Positions 1 through 11,501 of a DNA stretch of 64,000 nt are shown here, piece after piece. Both the position numbers and the translations under genes were made by a program. The DNA lies in contig BLJB01000007.1 in assembly GCA_013423325.1 (NCBI GenBank), positions 62,001 through 126,000 of the forward strand. The letters run 5' to 3'. Under the pieces are notes generated by a model. The model was given only the letters and a program-made list of their open reading frames with translations. It did not search any database and was not told the DNA's origin. This stretch comes from Usnea hakonensis (taxonomy: Eukaryota; Ascomycota; Lecanoromycetes; Lecanorales; Parmeliaceae). The number at the start of each line of letters is the position of its first letter. The first letter of the stretch is position 1.

Positions 1-2152
1 GACCGGCAGGCAATGGTTTAGAGATGGAGAGACCTTCAGAAGACATGGTAGGTGTAGTCCGGCGAGGACATCCACCATCTTGATGAGCGTTATCATTTGC
101 TGAAAACAGTCGTCGTTTAGGGGCAAGAGCAAGAAGCAACCCCAGCACTCCTCCGATATGTCCGGTGTCCCATGGGTTCGTTACCAAAGTACAAGTAAAG
201 CCTGTGATGCCGTGCCCACATCGACGGTGTGCCAATGACCATTGCAGTTGAAAGACGGTAAGAGGTCATCAACAAGAAGCCCTTCGGTCCTGCGCCTTCA
301 AGGTCTTCGTCCTCGATCACCAAAGACTGGCATCGCGTTGATGTAGGAGTGATCATGAAGCAACCACGCTCCAAGAACGAAGTCGTGACACTAGATCCCA
401 AACCCTGGCCAGGGACCGGTATAGCTTCCAGCAGTGATGAGACCGCTCAATCCAAGCTCTCTGTTTCTCGTTCAGTCGCGACAAGTCATCGAGAGACGCG
501 GCCTTGGTGTGATTGCGCATGACGATAGCTATGCTTGGACGAATGACTCTAGAAAGCTTTTGGTACGCCGACCTTTGACATATCAGTACTTGCATCTCGA
601 AATAGAATGAAGGAAAAATTACCATGCTAGAGGCCCTCCAATGGAACTGAAGACTCTTTTACAGCACCTATTCAAAGTTCTGTGGAAAGCCTTGAGACCT
701 ATGCGGCGCACATTTTTCACCCCAGCATCCTTTGATTCCTGCAACATGGCTAAGGGCGCTGAGAATTTTTCCAAGGAGAGAAAAGTGGAAGATAGTGGAT
801 GGCTCTTGCAAGATGATCCTCGGGCAGGACTTGCAGTCACTTTCGCAAAAGTTTTGAGGAGAGACCTGAGAAAAATCCTTTGGCGAAGGCGGTTAGCCTT
901 GGAAATGTAGGCCGGAGAAGCTCGGGGATCTTCATTATCGAAGCACAATCGGGGTAGAGGCTCTTTGCTTCTGCTAAGCCAGTCACACGGCGCGAACATA
1001 TTGATGGTCCGCGATTGCGACAATCACAATGCGTTATAGTATGCATGGTTGGACAAAAGCAGACGAGCGTGCTGCGAAGCTATCGAATGCATGCGTCGAT
1101 CATATGATAACCCCCCACATACTGCAAGCCACTCGAGCCGCTGAAGGCCCAGACCAACATCGAAGCCGAGCGTTCCGGTTCTTTTCCTCTCATGAACAGT
1201 AAATGAAGATATCATTGACCATCAGACGGCAATTCTTAAGTCTCACAACTGGCCGAATAGAGGGTTAGGAAAAGCACAGAATGAGGACATGGTAACAAAG
1301 ATCACATCCATTCTCACCCGCTGCTGGCGTACTCAACTCGGACGAGCCACCATCACCGCAACAGGAAAAATTTGCTGCTACATAGAAGTCTCAGTGAGCG
1401 CCATACACTGGTCCCAATTGTCTTTACTCTTTCCGGGCTCTTGCAGAAGGCGGGGTCGCCAGTGAGAAGCTTGGCTTGCAAGCAGCAATCCTAGGCTATC
1501 ACGGAGTAGATCTGATGCCGATTACGAATCATGCCGTCGAATTCGCGTTCTTCGGGCACGTCACCTGCAGAAGCCAATGGAATCTGGAGAATTTCTGGAC
1601 TCGCTGAGGCTCGATATGCCCCTGCCCACTGGTCACGGCTTGCAAGGGAGCCGAAAAGCCTTTACCGGTATGAAGAATATGATCCTGTAAGGTCTCAATT
1701 GATACCATACACGTGTTTGCAACAAGTTATTATTTCGGTAGTACTTGCCTGTCTCGGCAGCCGGAGGAACTAATACTCCTAGCGTTCGCTTTCAACTACC
1801 ATATGGAAGGTACAATAGCTAGGGTTTGAAGACTTCAACTTCAATGAAAGAATGCAATAAACAACGTCGCAAGCTCGATACAGGTACCGCTGAGCTAGCC
1901 TGTTTATTATATGAACGTGCATGAATCTTGTTCGTAACGTCAGGACTGCGCGCTTCCGCGGGATCAATTCAAGGTGGAATAAGACCTACCTTATGGTCTT
2001 TTATAGATGGGCATCTATGGAGCTAAGACGACCTAACCTTGGGAATTGGCGGACATAACGGGCTTGCACCTCACTCCAATCAAGAACCCTTTCTCCTGCT
2101 ATTGTATCGATTGATGCGAACCTTCATATCTATATCGATCCATCACCAAAAG
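1..2152. other. gene-poor stretch, no confident gene
   Basis: Several short open frames occur on both strands. The longest are 134 codons at 619-1023 and 90 codons at 353-625, both minus. None has a recognisable domain or a convincing chain of splice sites to a neighbour. The minus-strand frames between 117 and 1023 could be remnants of one decayed gene, but I could not connect them. No repeat, tRNA or other element was recognised. Confidence 0.5.
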
Positions 2153-3385
2153 CTATGCGCCCATCAAGACGTGTTGTTCCAGCATCTTTTCCCGCAAGTA
2201 CTCAAAGAGAGGTACTAGGTGTTCACTGAAGCAGGGGTCGGTAGCCAACAACGTTCCTCCCTTGCAGCTTGTTCTGACCGTACATGGACCGCTTCGTTCA
2301 TGCTGGGATATCTTCAGTACCAACGACTTGAGCTTCTTGATCTTAACAACGTCTTGGACCCACTTCAGTGTCTTGAAGTCTGCAGGAACCTTGACATTGA
2401 TCGTAAGAGACAGAGCTTTCACGTTGACGTTGCCCGCGATGTACGCGCAAGCCTTGCTCCAGGCTGCTTTGTTGCCGGGGCCCTTGCCTCCAAACGTTTT
2501 TTGTGGGAAGCAGCAGTAGTCTTGCTGCTGTTTGTCGTGATACTCCATGGCAATGCCATGCAAGTTCCGCCGCCCCTGCTCTGGAACACTGCGTAGGAAT
2601 CGTACCGCACTGCCAACGTCCGTCTTGAAGTTGAAAGTACGCAACTGATAGAGAATGGGGATTGCCTCGTTGTTCAGCAGTCGACTTGCGACCAAAAGAT
2701 CGACATTGACCTCGTTCAATGTGCTCCTATAAAGACTCTCATATTTGAAGTTGGAGCCGTTCCTTTCTCGAGCTGGAGTGACTGTAACAAACTGAGCACT
2801 GGCATTGATACCCTCATGTGAAGCACCAATGAGGCTTTCTCGATACACCTGTAGACGAAGCTCGGGAGGCAGTCGCTCGAAAGGGAACGGCGTGGGATCG
2901 GCCTGAAATCGACGAATCGACTGGTGGATAGCCACAGCCAATCGTGCAATACACATCGAGTTTCCCTAAAACAAATATCAGATCGCATGATGTTGCACCC
3001 ATGGTTGATGACTTACCACCCAGCCCCACTCACGATCGCGTTCCACAGCAGTAACCTCGATTCCATCTACCGTTTGCACACTCGCCTTGCCCAATAACAA
3101 CCTTGAATTTTGCATTTTCTTGAGGTAGAGAGTGAGGTCCTGAGGGATTCCATTGAGCAGTGGCACTCTCAGCCTTGCTTGGTCTACCATTTTGGTTCTG
3201 ATTGCTATAATGGCGCGTGAGACTGACATGTAGTTCTCATCGCTTCCTTTCCCGACCCAATGAAGCAAGTCTGTGCTAGCACAAGCCAGCAGTTCGCGCT
3301 CAAAAAACTTGTCATACATAGCTTTATGAGCCAACCTCCGGCTGACCTCTTTGTCATCTAGTGTGACGGTTTGTGATTGAGACAT
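2153..3385 (-). CDS. 2EXR/F-box-like domain protein
   Basis: Two exons, 3385-3017 and 2965-2153, joined by a 51-bp phase-0 intron (donor GTAAGT, acceptor TTTTAG), giving 393 residues. The second exon carries PFERLPPELRLQVYRESL at about residues 145-162. This is the proline/leucine-rich core typical of fungal F-box-like and 2EXR modules, which usually serve as protein-interaction domains. The first exon (about 123 residues) is not recognised. No signal peptide or membrane segment is seen. The ATG at 3385 is the first in frame and the intron keeps frame. The downstream exon alone (ATG at 2956) would lack the upstream third. The domain call is by motif only; the substrate or partner is unknown. 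Confidence 0.7.
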
Positions 3386-4771
3386 GATAATAGTACTTGT
3401 GCCGCTTGCTAGAAACCGGTTGGAAAGATGGAGGTGAACATGAAATGATTCAGCACGATCCCCTTATTATCGTGAAGGACGCCGCTAACGAAGTGTTGTG
3501 AATTTCTAGAATTCACCTAGTGTTGAAACGATCCGGCCATTCGCATCCGTCAGGTGACAGTTCTTCGCTAAGTCGTCTAATCATTCACGCCCATCTTTAT
3601 AGCTGATGTGATTCCTCCTAATGGGTCTGTGAAGTTCATATCAAAAGGCTTGAACCACGAGATTTTCTATATTTATAAGACAGTATTCAAAGCTCCCAAC
3701 TACCTGAGTTGTACGAACTGTTTACACCCTCTTGCTTTAAAAATAGGATGTCGAAGAATCACGATAGAAATCTGGCCAGCCATATAAAGTACCAACACTT
3801 TATCTAGCAAAGGAAGATCTTAGTAAGAGATGGTTCCAGCAACCGAAGACGCACAATCACTATGTAACAATAAACTATGCATCAAAGAGTGCCATTTACA
3901 GAGGCATAATCGGGTGCGCGTTCTAGAAAATCTAGGAATGATCTCTGCCTTCATATAGGAATAAGGTACCCAGTACCTGATAGCTCCAAGATGGGAAAAT
4001 GTTTCGTTTCTTCTGCTTCCAGTTTCACAAGCATTATTGAGCATGCGAAGTAGCATCACTACGAGTCTCATTAACATCTACCATTCCAGAACCGTTCAGC
4101 CACCTCTAAAGCAAGGCATCTGCGCGGCATATTTGCTCCTATCTAGCAGACCAATTATGTTGTGAGTCTCAGCATCGGAGCCCGCACCCTTTGGAAGCCT
4201 AGACTGGTGTATCATGATATTATACACACCACGAGACTCACCATATACGCTTGTTCCAAAGTACATACGACAATGGTGTCGCACCCGAGTAGAGCATACA
4301 TAGGTGTTCGATGCATGAAGAGAGCGTAGGTGTTGTGTCATCGAAGGGAAGTTCTTTGTTCTCAACACATTTAGATAACGTCAAAGACCGCTAAAAGAAA
4401 AGCAAGGGAGAGAATGGAAGAGAACAAGTACACTTTCGGGAGCAAGCATAGCAACATCCACAGCATCAATCAATCCTACCTGTCGTTAAGACCTTTCCTC
4501 ATCCATCCAAGACCTCTCCTCCCCCCAAAGCCTCCAATGGAAATCTACCCACCATTTACATTGGGAAATGACTCACCGCCTTTACACACGAACAAAATAT
4601 CCTAGGCACTAGTCTTAGCGGGATTTCACAAGCTATGCAAGTAGCCTTTCCCGCATAGCTGGACAATCAATCCTACACCCATGACCAATCTACAACGATC
4701 TACCTTCCTCCCCAACCTGACCGAAACTCACAATTCAACCCCACAACCTTCACGGCAAAGTAGCAATCACC
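3386..4771. other. intergenic, nothing recognised
   Basis: AT-moderate sequence between two divergent genes. Open frames are under 100 codons and show no motif. The stretch presumably holds both promoters, but no specific site can be named. Confidence 0.5.
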
Positions 4772-5380
4772 ATGCCAGCGCTCCCTCACACCTCGAGCAG
4801 AGCCATGAAGCTCCAAGCCTCACCCTCGCACGAAAACCCAACGCAACAATCCACCGCAATAAATTCAGATCTCGAATCGCAACATCCACGTCTCCTACCA
4901 CCCCCCATCCCCCTCCTCCCCTTCTTCCACCTCGTCGTCCTCTTCTTCATCTTCGCGGGCATGATCCCTGATCAAATCGCCCCCGCGATCGACGCCTACG
5001 ACGAGAGGCGGGAATTTTTCCGCGATATTGAACGAGTGATGGTAACGCAGTATACTGTCATTGTGCTTACCATAATGGGGGCTCGTGTGGTGGGGCGGCG
5101 GATTAGAGGGTGGCGGGCTGGGTGGTGGGTTTGTGGTGTGGAGTTGGTGATGGGGTTGTGTGCGACTGGGTTTGCTGTGATGCTTTTCCTTGAGGGGATA
5201 GTAGGGTTTTGGGGCTTTCTTACAGGGGGAGTGGCGGGGGTTTGGGTTCGATGGGGAAAGGGGAGGTGGTGTGTCTGTCGCGCTGTGGCCCACAACGCCC
5301 ATCTTGCTCTTTGGTACGCAATTCAACAGTTACTTATCTCGAGTAAATACGGATATTTAACGATAATTTCAGTTGTTTAA
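4772..5380 (+). CDS. small multi-pass membrane protein, unrecognised
   Basis: Single uninterrupted frame of 202 codons from ATG 4772. After a Pro/Ser/Gln-rich N-terminal 48 residues there are hydrophobic segments at about residues 49-68 (PFFHLVVLFFIF core), 92-110 (YTVIVLTIMGARVVG) and 115-155 (two closely spaced segments rich in Gly, Val and Phe), so three or four membrane spans. The last 40 residues are less hydrophobic. No family was recognised. ATG 4805 is an alternative start. A lineage-specific membrane protein is the likeliest reading; coding status rests on length and the ordered hydrophobic segments. Confidence 0.5.
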   Translation: MPALPHTSSRAMKLQASPSHENPTQQSTAINSDLESQHPRLLPPPIPLLPFFHLVVLFFIFAGMIPDQIAPAIDAYDERREFFRDIERVMVTQYTVIVLTIMGARVVGRRIRGWRAGWWVCGVELVMGLCATGFAVMLFLEGIVGFWGFLTGGVAGVWVRWGKGRWCVCRAVAHNAHLALWYAIQQLLISSKYGYLTIISVV

Positions 5381-7063
5381 TAACTCAATTCCCAGTCCAC
5401 TACGAGCATTTCTTTTTCCTCATCAAAGAGAACAGATCAAGTAATTTACCAATGAACAACGACTATGCATGGAATCTACATACTATTCCAAAATTCAAAT
5501 TCCACCTCCCAAATCTATTACATGATAGCCATGCACCATCTTCCTCCCTGGCTCAAACATTACCGCCATGGATACAGCGCAATTCCATGGGAAATCTACA
5601 TTCTCATAAGACTATTACACCAGTCTTATAGGTAGAATTTCATATAACTTATGATGTACTATCCCATGGATATTTCGGGTATTGCTAAGATACAATAGTC
5701 CTCTGAAGGGTGTATATATACTACTATATTTCCTATAATAAAACGACAAGTAGCGGCCATACTATGGATGGTGGGGAACAGTGGTTGCAAAGGGGTAAGA
5801 AAGGAGTTTGCTGGTACTAGCAAGGATCTTTATATCATTATAGGTATGATGGATGTTTATGGGATGGTACGTTATAGTCATGAAGCTCTGCTTGGGGGAT
5901 AAGTGTAATATCCTAAGAAAATGTATTCTCCACGGGGATTCACGTTATATTTATGGTTGTTGAGGGTGCGTGATTATGATGCAACACAGACTGCCTTTTA
6001 CACAGCACATTATATAAAAAATCGCCTTGCTCTCGAATACTTACAGTTCATACATATCGCAAATACCTACTACCTACATCAATACACCGCCATCGCCCAG
6101 CAACATCAAGAATACTGTACCGGTGTTTCTCATGCGGGTAGGACTGGTTTAATTATACAATGTCTTTTATATATATATATATATAGCGCTTGGAAGGAAG
6201 TGGTCTTGACTGTTGATGCTTTGAAGCCAAGAATCTCTTTATCGATAATAGGGGTGCTTTGAACAGCTGTTGTGGGCTTGGAATGGAAGCGGAAGGTAGT
6301 TTGAGAGACGATAGGAATGTTGGAATGGTCGACGAGTGCTGAATCAAATTGAAAGACACAGCTCCGGAAATACAAGGACGTGAACGAGCTCACCTTCCTG
6401 GTCATTGTGTGGATGGAGATGGTACTCGCCCTATCAAAGCAAGATATCGGATCTGGCTTGGACTCCCTTCGCGAGAGTGAATCGCGAGAGTGAAGAAGAT
6501 CTTGTACAAGGCAGAAGACTACTTGAATGAGACCCAAAAGCCCGTATGACTCGATGTCATAAGTCATCTCACCTCTTTATATATAAAAATCAAAAAAAAA
6601 AAAAAAGCAAATTGACACAAGCTCTTGTCAACACTTGCTCCCGCTCTATATAAGTGAATAAACGTCCATGCCGCTAGATCGGATTCAGCAAAGTTGTCAA
6701 CACTCAGCCTACACTCGGTCTTAACGGGGTTTTACATGACAATTTCGCTCGACTTACTTTCTCGACACCCAGCCTCCACACTCACTCCTTCACAGACGAT
6801 TGTCAGCTTTCACCGACGAGTCATACGAGCCAAAGTGCAGTTTAACTCCCCGGCCATTGTTTCTTCTTTCTTCCTCTGACGATACTGTAAAGGTCTCCAC
6901 TAAGCAACGTTCTCGTCCTCGTCCTCGCTTACTCTGCCGTATCGTACCTAATTTGCCTCACCGAGCACGCTCGGAGACACTTTGTTTCCTGACCTCCAAG
7001 CAGAAGCTTCTTTCACTCATATCTCTGATCCAACAACCCTCTGTTCCATATTCTATCGCCATA
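5381..7063. other. intergenic, AT-rich, nothing firm
   Basis: Contains a (TA)n run near 6167-6186 and a poly-A run near 6592-6606. A 145-codon minus frame at 6130-6567 has no recognisable motif, overlaps the TA repeat and is not called. The last 300 bases are pyrimidine-rich and likely hold the promoter and 5' leader of the gene starting at 7064. Confidence 0.5.
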
Positions 7064-9223
7064 ATGTCGTCTTCTACCTCAGAGGAAGTCTTGCATCCTC
7101 AGAACCCGGTGTTGCTGAAGGACGTCAATACTCCAAAAGAAAGAGGAGAGACACGCGTCCTCCCAGATGGAAGCCTCCTATACCGGGAGCCTATCACCGG
7201 CACCGAGGGTAAGTAGTGCTGCCATAGAAAAAGCAACCTCGCTAACGCAAATGTAGTTCCCGCTGTCCGTCTTCAGGATATCAGACAAAGACTGGTTGAA
7301 CAAGCGTCAACCAAGAAGTCTTATCGTAAGCATCACACTTGAAATTCCCAGAGTATAGACTGACAGATATAGGGTTTCCAAAGAAGCGCGGCTACGAGGA
7401 CACGAACGTGACGGCGTTTGTGAAAAAGGACTACAACTATGGTCCTGAGAGAGTGAACTGGCCGGACCGATTGTTTCAAATCGAACACAATGATTCAAAG
7501 GGCGAGTTGCCGAATGGGTATGTTATGGACGAAGGTCGGATTGTCCTCGACGGGTTTGATCACGGACTGCGCGATTTCGGCAATCAGCTGCCAATGTACA
7601 TTTCCTCTGAGCTGGAGGGGCGTGACATTGAGGACTATCTCCGTCGAAACTGGGAGATTACGGTTTACGATCTTGTTGGTATGTGATCATAAGGTTTCGA
7701 TCTGTTCCATGCTGACAGACCAAACAGCCCGAGCTCCCAACGGTTACTACCTCGGGGGACCAGAAGCGATCAAGAAGAGTAGCAGAGACAGAAGGAAGGA
7801 TGAAAAGGCCGAGGAAACGGTGACGAGAGAATGGCACGAAGGTCCACCCAGGGTCGGGACCTTCAGTATGCGAGCAACGCGCTTCCGATTACGCGCTGGA
7901 TGTTTATCCTGGGCGAAGAAGGACGGCACGGTAGCCAAGAATCAGCGGATCTTGGATGTCATACCAGCACAATACAAAGATGCAGCGGTCAACTCCACCA
8001 AAGGTTGGCGAGACCTCAATAAAGCAGAAATAAAGAGCGTTAAGGCTGGCGCCATGAAAAAGCCCCAACTAGGCCCGAAAGACAAGCGAGCAGCCGACGC
8101 GGCAAAGAAGCGTGACGAGCTACAAGAGAGGGTGATCAGTGCCCAAGAGGGTCGGCAAAGTGAACGCGTGGGTTTAATTAAAGTGGAGGCAGACGAAGAG
8201 AATGTCCATGTCCCTGAGGTACGCTCCAGGGTAAAGGACGCCACATTCAGCATGCCACACTCATCGGCAATCATCAAACAAGAAGAGGGCGCTACTATGG
8301 CTGGAGGAGACATGCATTTCCAAAAGTCCCGAAAGCGATTATTGGAGGAGGATCCGGGCTACTCGAGGGATGTAGAAGATGATTCCGACTTTAGACCATC
8401 AAAGAAAAGAAGGACACACAAACTTCCTCCCAAATCGCAAGGTACCGGGAACGGCACAATGTTCGCGCCTCAGAAACTGCCAAAGGTCCAAAAGCCAAGG
8501 CATGGTGACTCCAGGGCAGTGGAGCCAAAACGAACAGCAGAACGGCGGGCGCTTTTTTCCTCTCCTTCGGATCAGTACGAACAACAATGTCTACGTCCAG
8601 GTACTGTACACTCGAGGGATGCACTTGGCGCTGCCATGCCTCCTGAACCTCCTTTCTATGGCGGTCATGGTCGAGCTCATGGCAATGGTCAAGCTTACCA
8701 CAACCGTGTAAGCAACGTGCACGAGGACTTCAACGAATGGTTCCGCTCGAACTTGCATGAAGACTTTGACGACTGGGCTCGCCCCGAGATGCAGGACCCT
8801 CACATGTACGAGTACTACGGCCAAAACGGCCTCTACAGCAACCACCTTCAACAGTCAGTCCCTCACCAGAATGAGGGTTTTGCCCAGAACTCAGTTTCGA
8901 CGGGTTTCTACCCGGGCTTTGCGGGCGTCCCTTCGCAGGGGCGAGGACTTAGAATATCCCACACTGTCCACTTCCCACCGGGCGCGCAGTATGCGAATTT
9001 TCGGTCCGAGACCCAGTTGGGTCCCTTGCCTGGTAGCCTCCCACAGCAAGGCTACCCACAGTACGGCCCTGCGCAAGAAGACTTTCCACAAGACGTCTTC
9101 TACGACGCAAGATTTACGCAGACCGGTTTCCCTCAGAACAATGGCTTCCTAGGGGGATCAAGACAAGAAAACAATCAACAGGGGTGGTCTTCACAATATG
9201 AAACTGGTGGATACCAATGGTGA
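7064..9223 (+). CDS. unrecognised nuclear-type protein with prion-like tail
   Basis: Four exons, 7064-7208, 7257-7325, 7373-7678 and 7728-9223, with introns of 48, 47 and 49 bp, give 671 residues. ATG 7064 has a good context (GCCATAATGTC); the frame is open upstream to 6800 but that part reads like leader sequence. The first about 250 residues form a conserved-looking, non-repetitive domain (motifs such as LPNGYVMDEGRI and APNGYYLGG) that I do not recognise. The middle is charged, with a basic cluster PSKKRRTHK suggesting a nuclear localisation signal. Residues about 504-525 hold a duplicated acidic/aromatic motif, HEDFNEWF then HEDFDDWA. The last about 130 residues are rich in Gln, Gly, Tyr, Pro and Phe, resembling prion-like tails of transcription or RNA-binding regulators. 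A nuclear regulator is inferred, not shown. Confidence 0.75.
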
Positions 9224-10353
9224 AAGGAGAACTTGGAGTTGTTCGGCGACAGCTCGACCCGCGGAGGTCACCTGTCTCGTGGTGGTAATAGATTTGGGAG
9301 ACCTGCCGCATTAGCATAGCCCCATGGGCTAATGCATGGACCAAGTCATGTTGCTGTAAAAGAGACGCTGCTCCTCTTCCACTCCAAGAGTGAACATATC
9401 GAAGGAGCTCTTGATCTCTTGTTGACAACTCTCATCGTTTCGTTTTTCTCAATGTTGGCGATTTTCCTCTGGCGGGCTATTTCGGTCACTTTCGATTTGA
9501 GGTTACAGTTCCGGTGAGGCTGGCTGGGAAGCCTTAGGAATTTCACAGGCCAGTTCGTGAAGATATTGTATATAATGGGTAGAGATTTAACTATAATAGC
9601 TCATCATTGGACCCATGTCCTTATGATGAGCTTTACAGTACGTCTAGAATGATCAGTGTCGCACTAGTAGAAAGATGAGTAAGTAGGCAATCGACTTGAG
9701 TCCTTGCGTATGCTTTTCGCCTCTTTCCAGCAGCTTTCGAGGCTTGACTTTGGACTGTGATGATCCGAGAGTCTTCCACTATCAAGGACTCGGATCCTGC
9801 AGCGAGACTGTACGATTTCACGGCGGGCAGCCTAGGATCAAAGGAATTTCCGTTATCTGTGCTTCCATGGGCAACGACCAAAGTAGGAAAGGCATTCAAC
9901 GTAATCTCGGCAATGAATAGCACCGGAGCAAGTGATGAACTATCATTCACAAAGCTGATGATATGCCGGTTGCCGAACGTAAGCCGCAGGATATGGCAGA
10001 ATGTTGTCGTATGGACCTCGAACTAGATCTCAACATTCACATCATTGTGTCAAAACACCAACACCGATCACGAGGGCATCATCAATACCTTCCACCAAGT
10101 CTTGCATCGTTGATTAACACCCCATACTACCTAGACACTTCAAAAGCGTATCTCAAACACACGCAGAGGACATCACTCTAATGAAATCGATATATCCCAG
10201 ATCCACTATCCAGCAATTTTCATTGAACTCGAAAACTCTGAGGAGCACTCGATCTTTTCAGTGACGAATGGGTTGCTGAAGATCGCAGTCAAGCCTGAAC
10301 GGTCGACAGGGTCACACCCAGGCATAGGACAGTGGAGTAACGGGGTTGCTGCG
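9224..10353. other. intergenic with uncertain upstream exon
   Basis: No confident gene. An ATG at 10181 opens 27 codons rich in Ser, Arg and Lys (MKSIYPRSTIQQ...) resembling a mitochondrial presequence, and runs to the junction with the frame that opens at 10261. It could be the first exon of the next gene, but no clean donor was found. Other frames at 9633-10026 lack motifs. Confidence 0.4.
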
Positions 10354-11238
10354 ATGGCTATTCAACACCAGGATGGGACGAGGCTCTTGGAGGAAAAAAA
10401 GAAGCTCATTCCGCCTTCGCTGCAATCGAACAAAGATGTTTCGGATGAGCAGATTTCACTAGATCGAGATATTGGGTATCGGGGCGGTACAAAGGATTCT
10501 GACAAAGGGCCCATGCCTCATAGGAAAAACCCGTCCAAGGAAAAGGTCTCCAGGGTGTTATCAAACTGGGGTGATGCGATGGACCATGAAGACTTTAATA
10601 AAGATCTCTCAATGTTTGAAGATACGCCTCGAGATGCAAGCATTCTGTCAGAGACCGAGGAGTGGATATTGCCTCCTTTCGATACACCAGCGCCAGATGA
10701 CTCTCCAAGCCTATCAACCCTCGCAGCAATGACAGAATGGGAACCCTCGTTGGACCGAGAGTTCATGACCGAAGCTGTGGAGTATTGGGAAAATTGGAAC
10801 GACTTCCGGTTCAAGAACCCCCGGACTATCCATGATATAGAATCATTACAGCAAGCTCTAGAGATGAGTCGAATGGATTTTTGGATCAAGAATCCGTCTA
10901 GAACATATCCAGTGGGGTTCTTCCAATACAAGAGAGAAAGCTATGCATCTCAGCATAGGCGATTGCAGTGGAGCTTTTGCAGAATCTGGCAGGAATTTGA
11001 GACGGAACCTCCGCCTCAGCTTTTCCGCCTGCCACCTTGGATGTTTGGATTTGAACCAAATTACTGGAAACCTTCAAGTTGGGGGTTCAACAGAAAATCG
11101 AATGCGTATAATCAAGGCCTGGTAGACATGGCAGCTGAGAAAAAGAAGAATGGCCTGCGGCGTATTGATTACTCGTATTGGAGAGAGAAGCTGAAAGAGC
11201 TAGACGTCGCTCCGACGCCTGAAGACTTTGCCTCATGA
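10354..11238 (+). CDS. unrecognised Trp-rich protein, start uncertain
   Basis: The open frame runs from 10261 to 11238. Its first ATG is at 10354 (MAIQHQDGTR), giving 294 residues. The frame is preceded by TTTTCAG, which could be a splice acceptor, so an upstream exon is possible (see the presequence-like ATG at 10181). The C-terminal 180 residues are strikingly rich in Trp, Phe, Tyr and Arg, with motifs such as WENWNDFRFKNP, LPPWMFGFEPNYW and DYSYWREKL. This looks like a compact conserved domain that I cannot name. The N-terminal third is charged and probably disordered. No membrane segments are seen. Protein-coding status is likely; function unknown. Confidence 0.65.
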   Translation: MAIQHQDGTRLLEEKKKLIPPSLQSNKDVSDEQISLDRDIGYRGGTKDSDKGPMPHRKNPSKEKVSRVLSNWGDAMDHEDFNKDLSMFEDTPRDASILSETEEWILPPFDTPAPDDSPSLSTLAAMTEWEPSLDREFMTEAVEYWENWNDFRFKNPRTIHDIESLQQALEMSRMDFWIKNPSRTYPVGFFQYKRESYASQHRRLQWSFCRIWQEFETEPPPQLFRLPPWMFGFEPNYWKPSSWGFNRKSNAYNQGLVDMAAEKKKNGLRRIDYSYWREKLKELDVAPTPEDFAS

Positions 11239-11263
11239 GGTATTAATGACGAGGTCGAGGATG

Positions 11264-11292
11264 GATAGATAGATAGATAGATAGATAGATAG
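11264..11292. repeat. (GATA)n microsatellite
   Basis: About seven perfect tandem copies of GATA just after the stop codon of the preceding gene. Confidence 0.95.
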
Positions 11293-11501
11293 AACTCCTT
11301 TCATCCACATCAATTACGATGAGCTACGGCGATTCATAATGACGGCTTATGAGTAATATACGGTAGAGTATGCTGCACTCTGGTGTAAGGCAGACACTGC
11401 TCAAGCTGAAAACGTCTGCCCCCTCCATTCTTCTTTGATATAAAGTACCTACCTCGTATCTCATAGCCAGCGACCCATATATATGTTCAATTGATTCATT
11501 C

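Noticed and set aside
6130..6567. 145-codon minus-strand ORF
   Set aside because: Ends in a (TA)n repeat read as Tyr-Ile, lacks motifs and splice partners.
6800..7063. in-frame N-terminal extension of the gene at 7064
   Set aside because: Pyrimidine-rich leader character; ATG 7064 has the better context and starts the conserved-looking part.
11264..11292. GATA repeats as an iron-regulatory cluster
   Set aside because: Plain (GATA)n microsatellite in a 3' flank, without the ATCWGATAA context.
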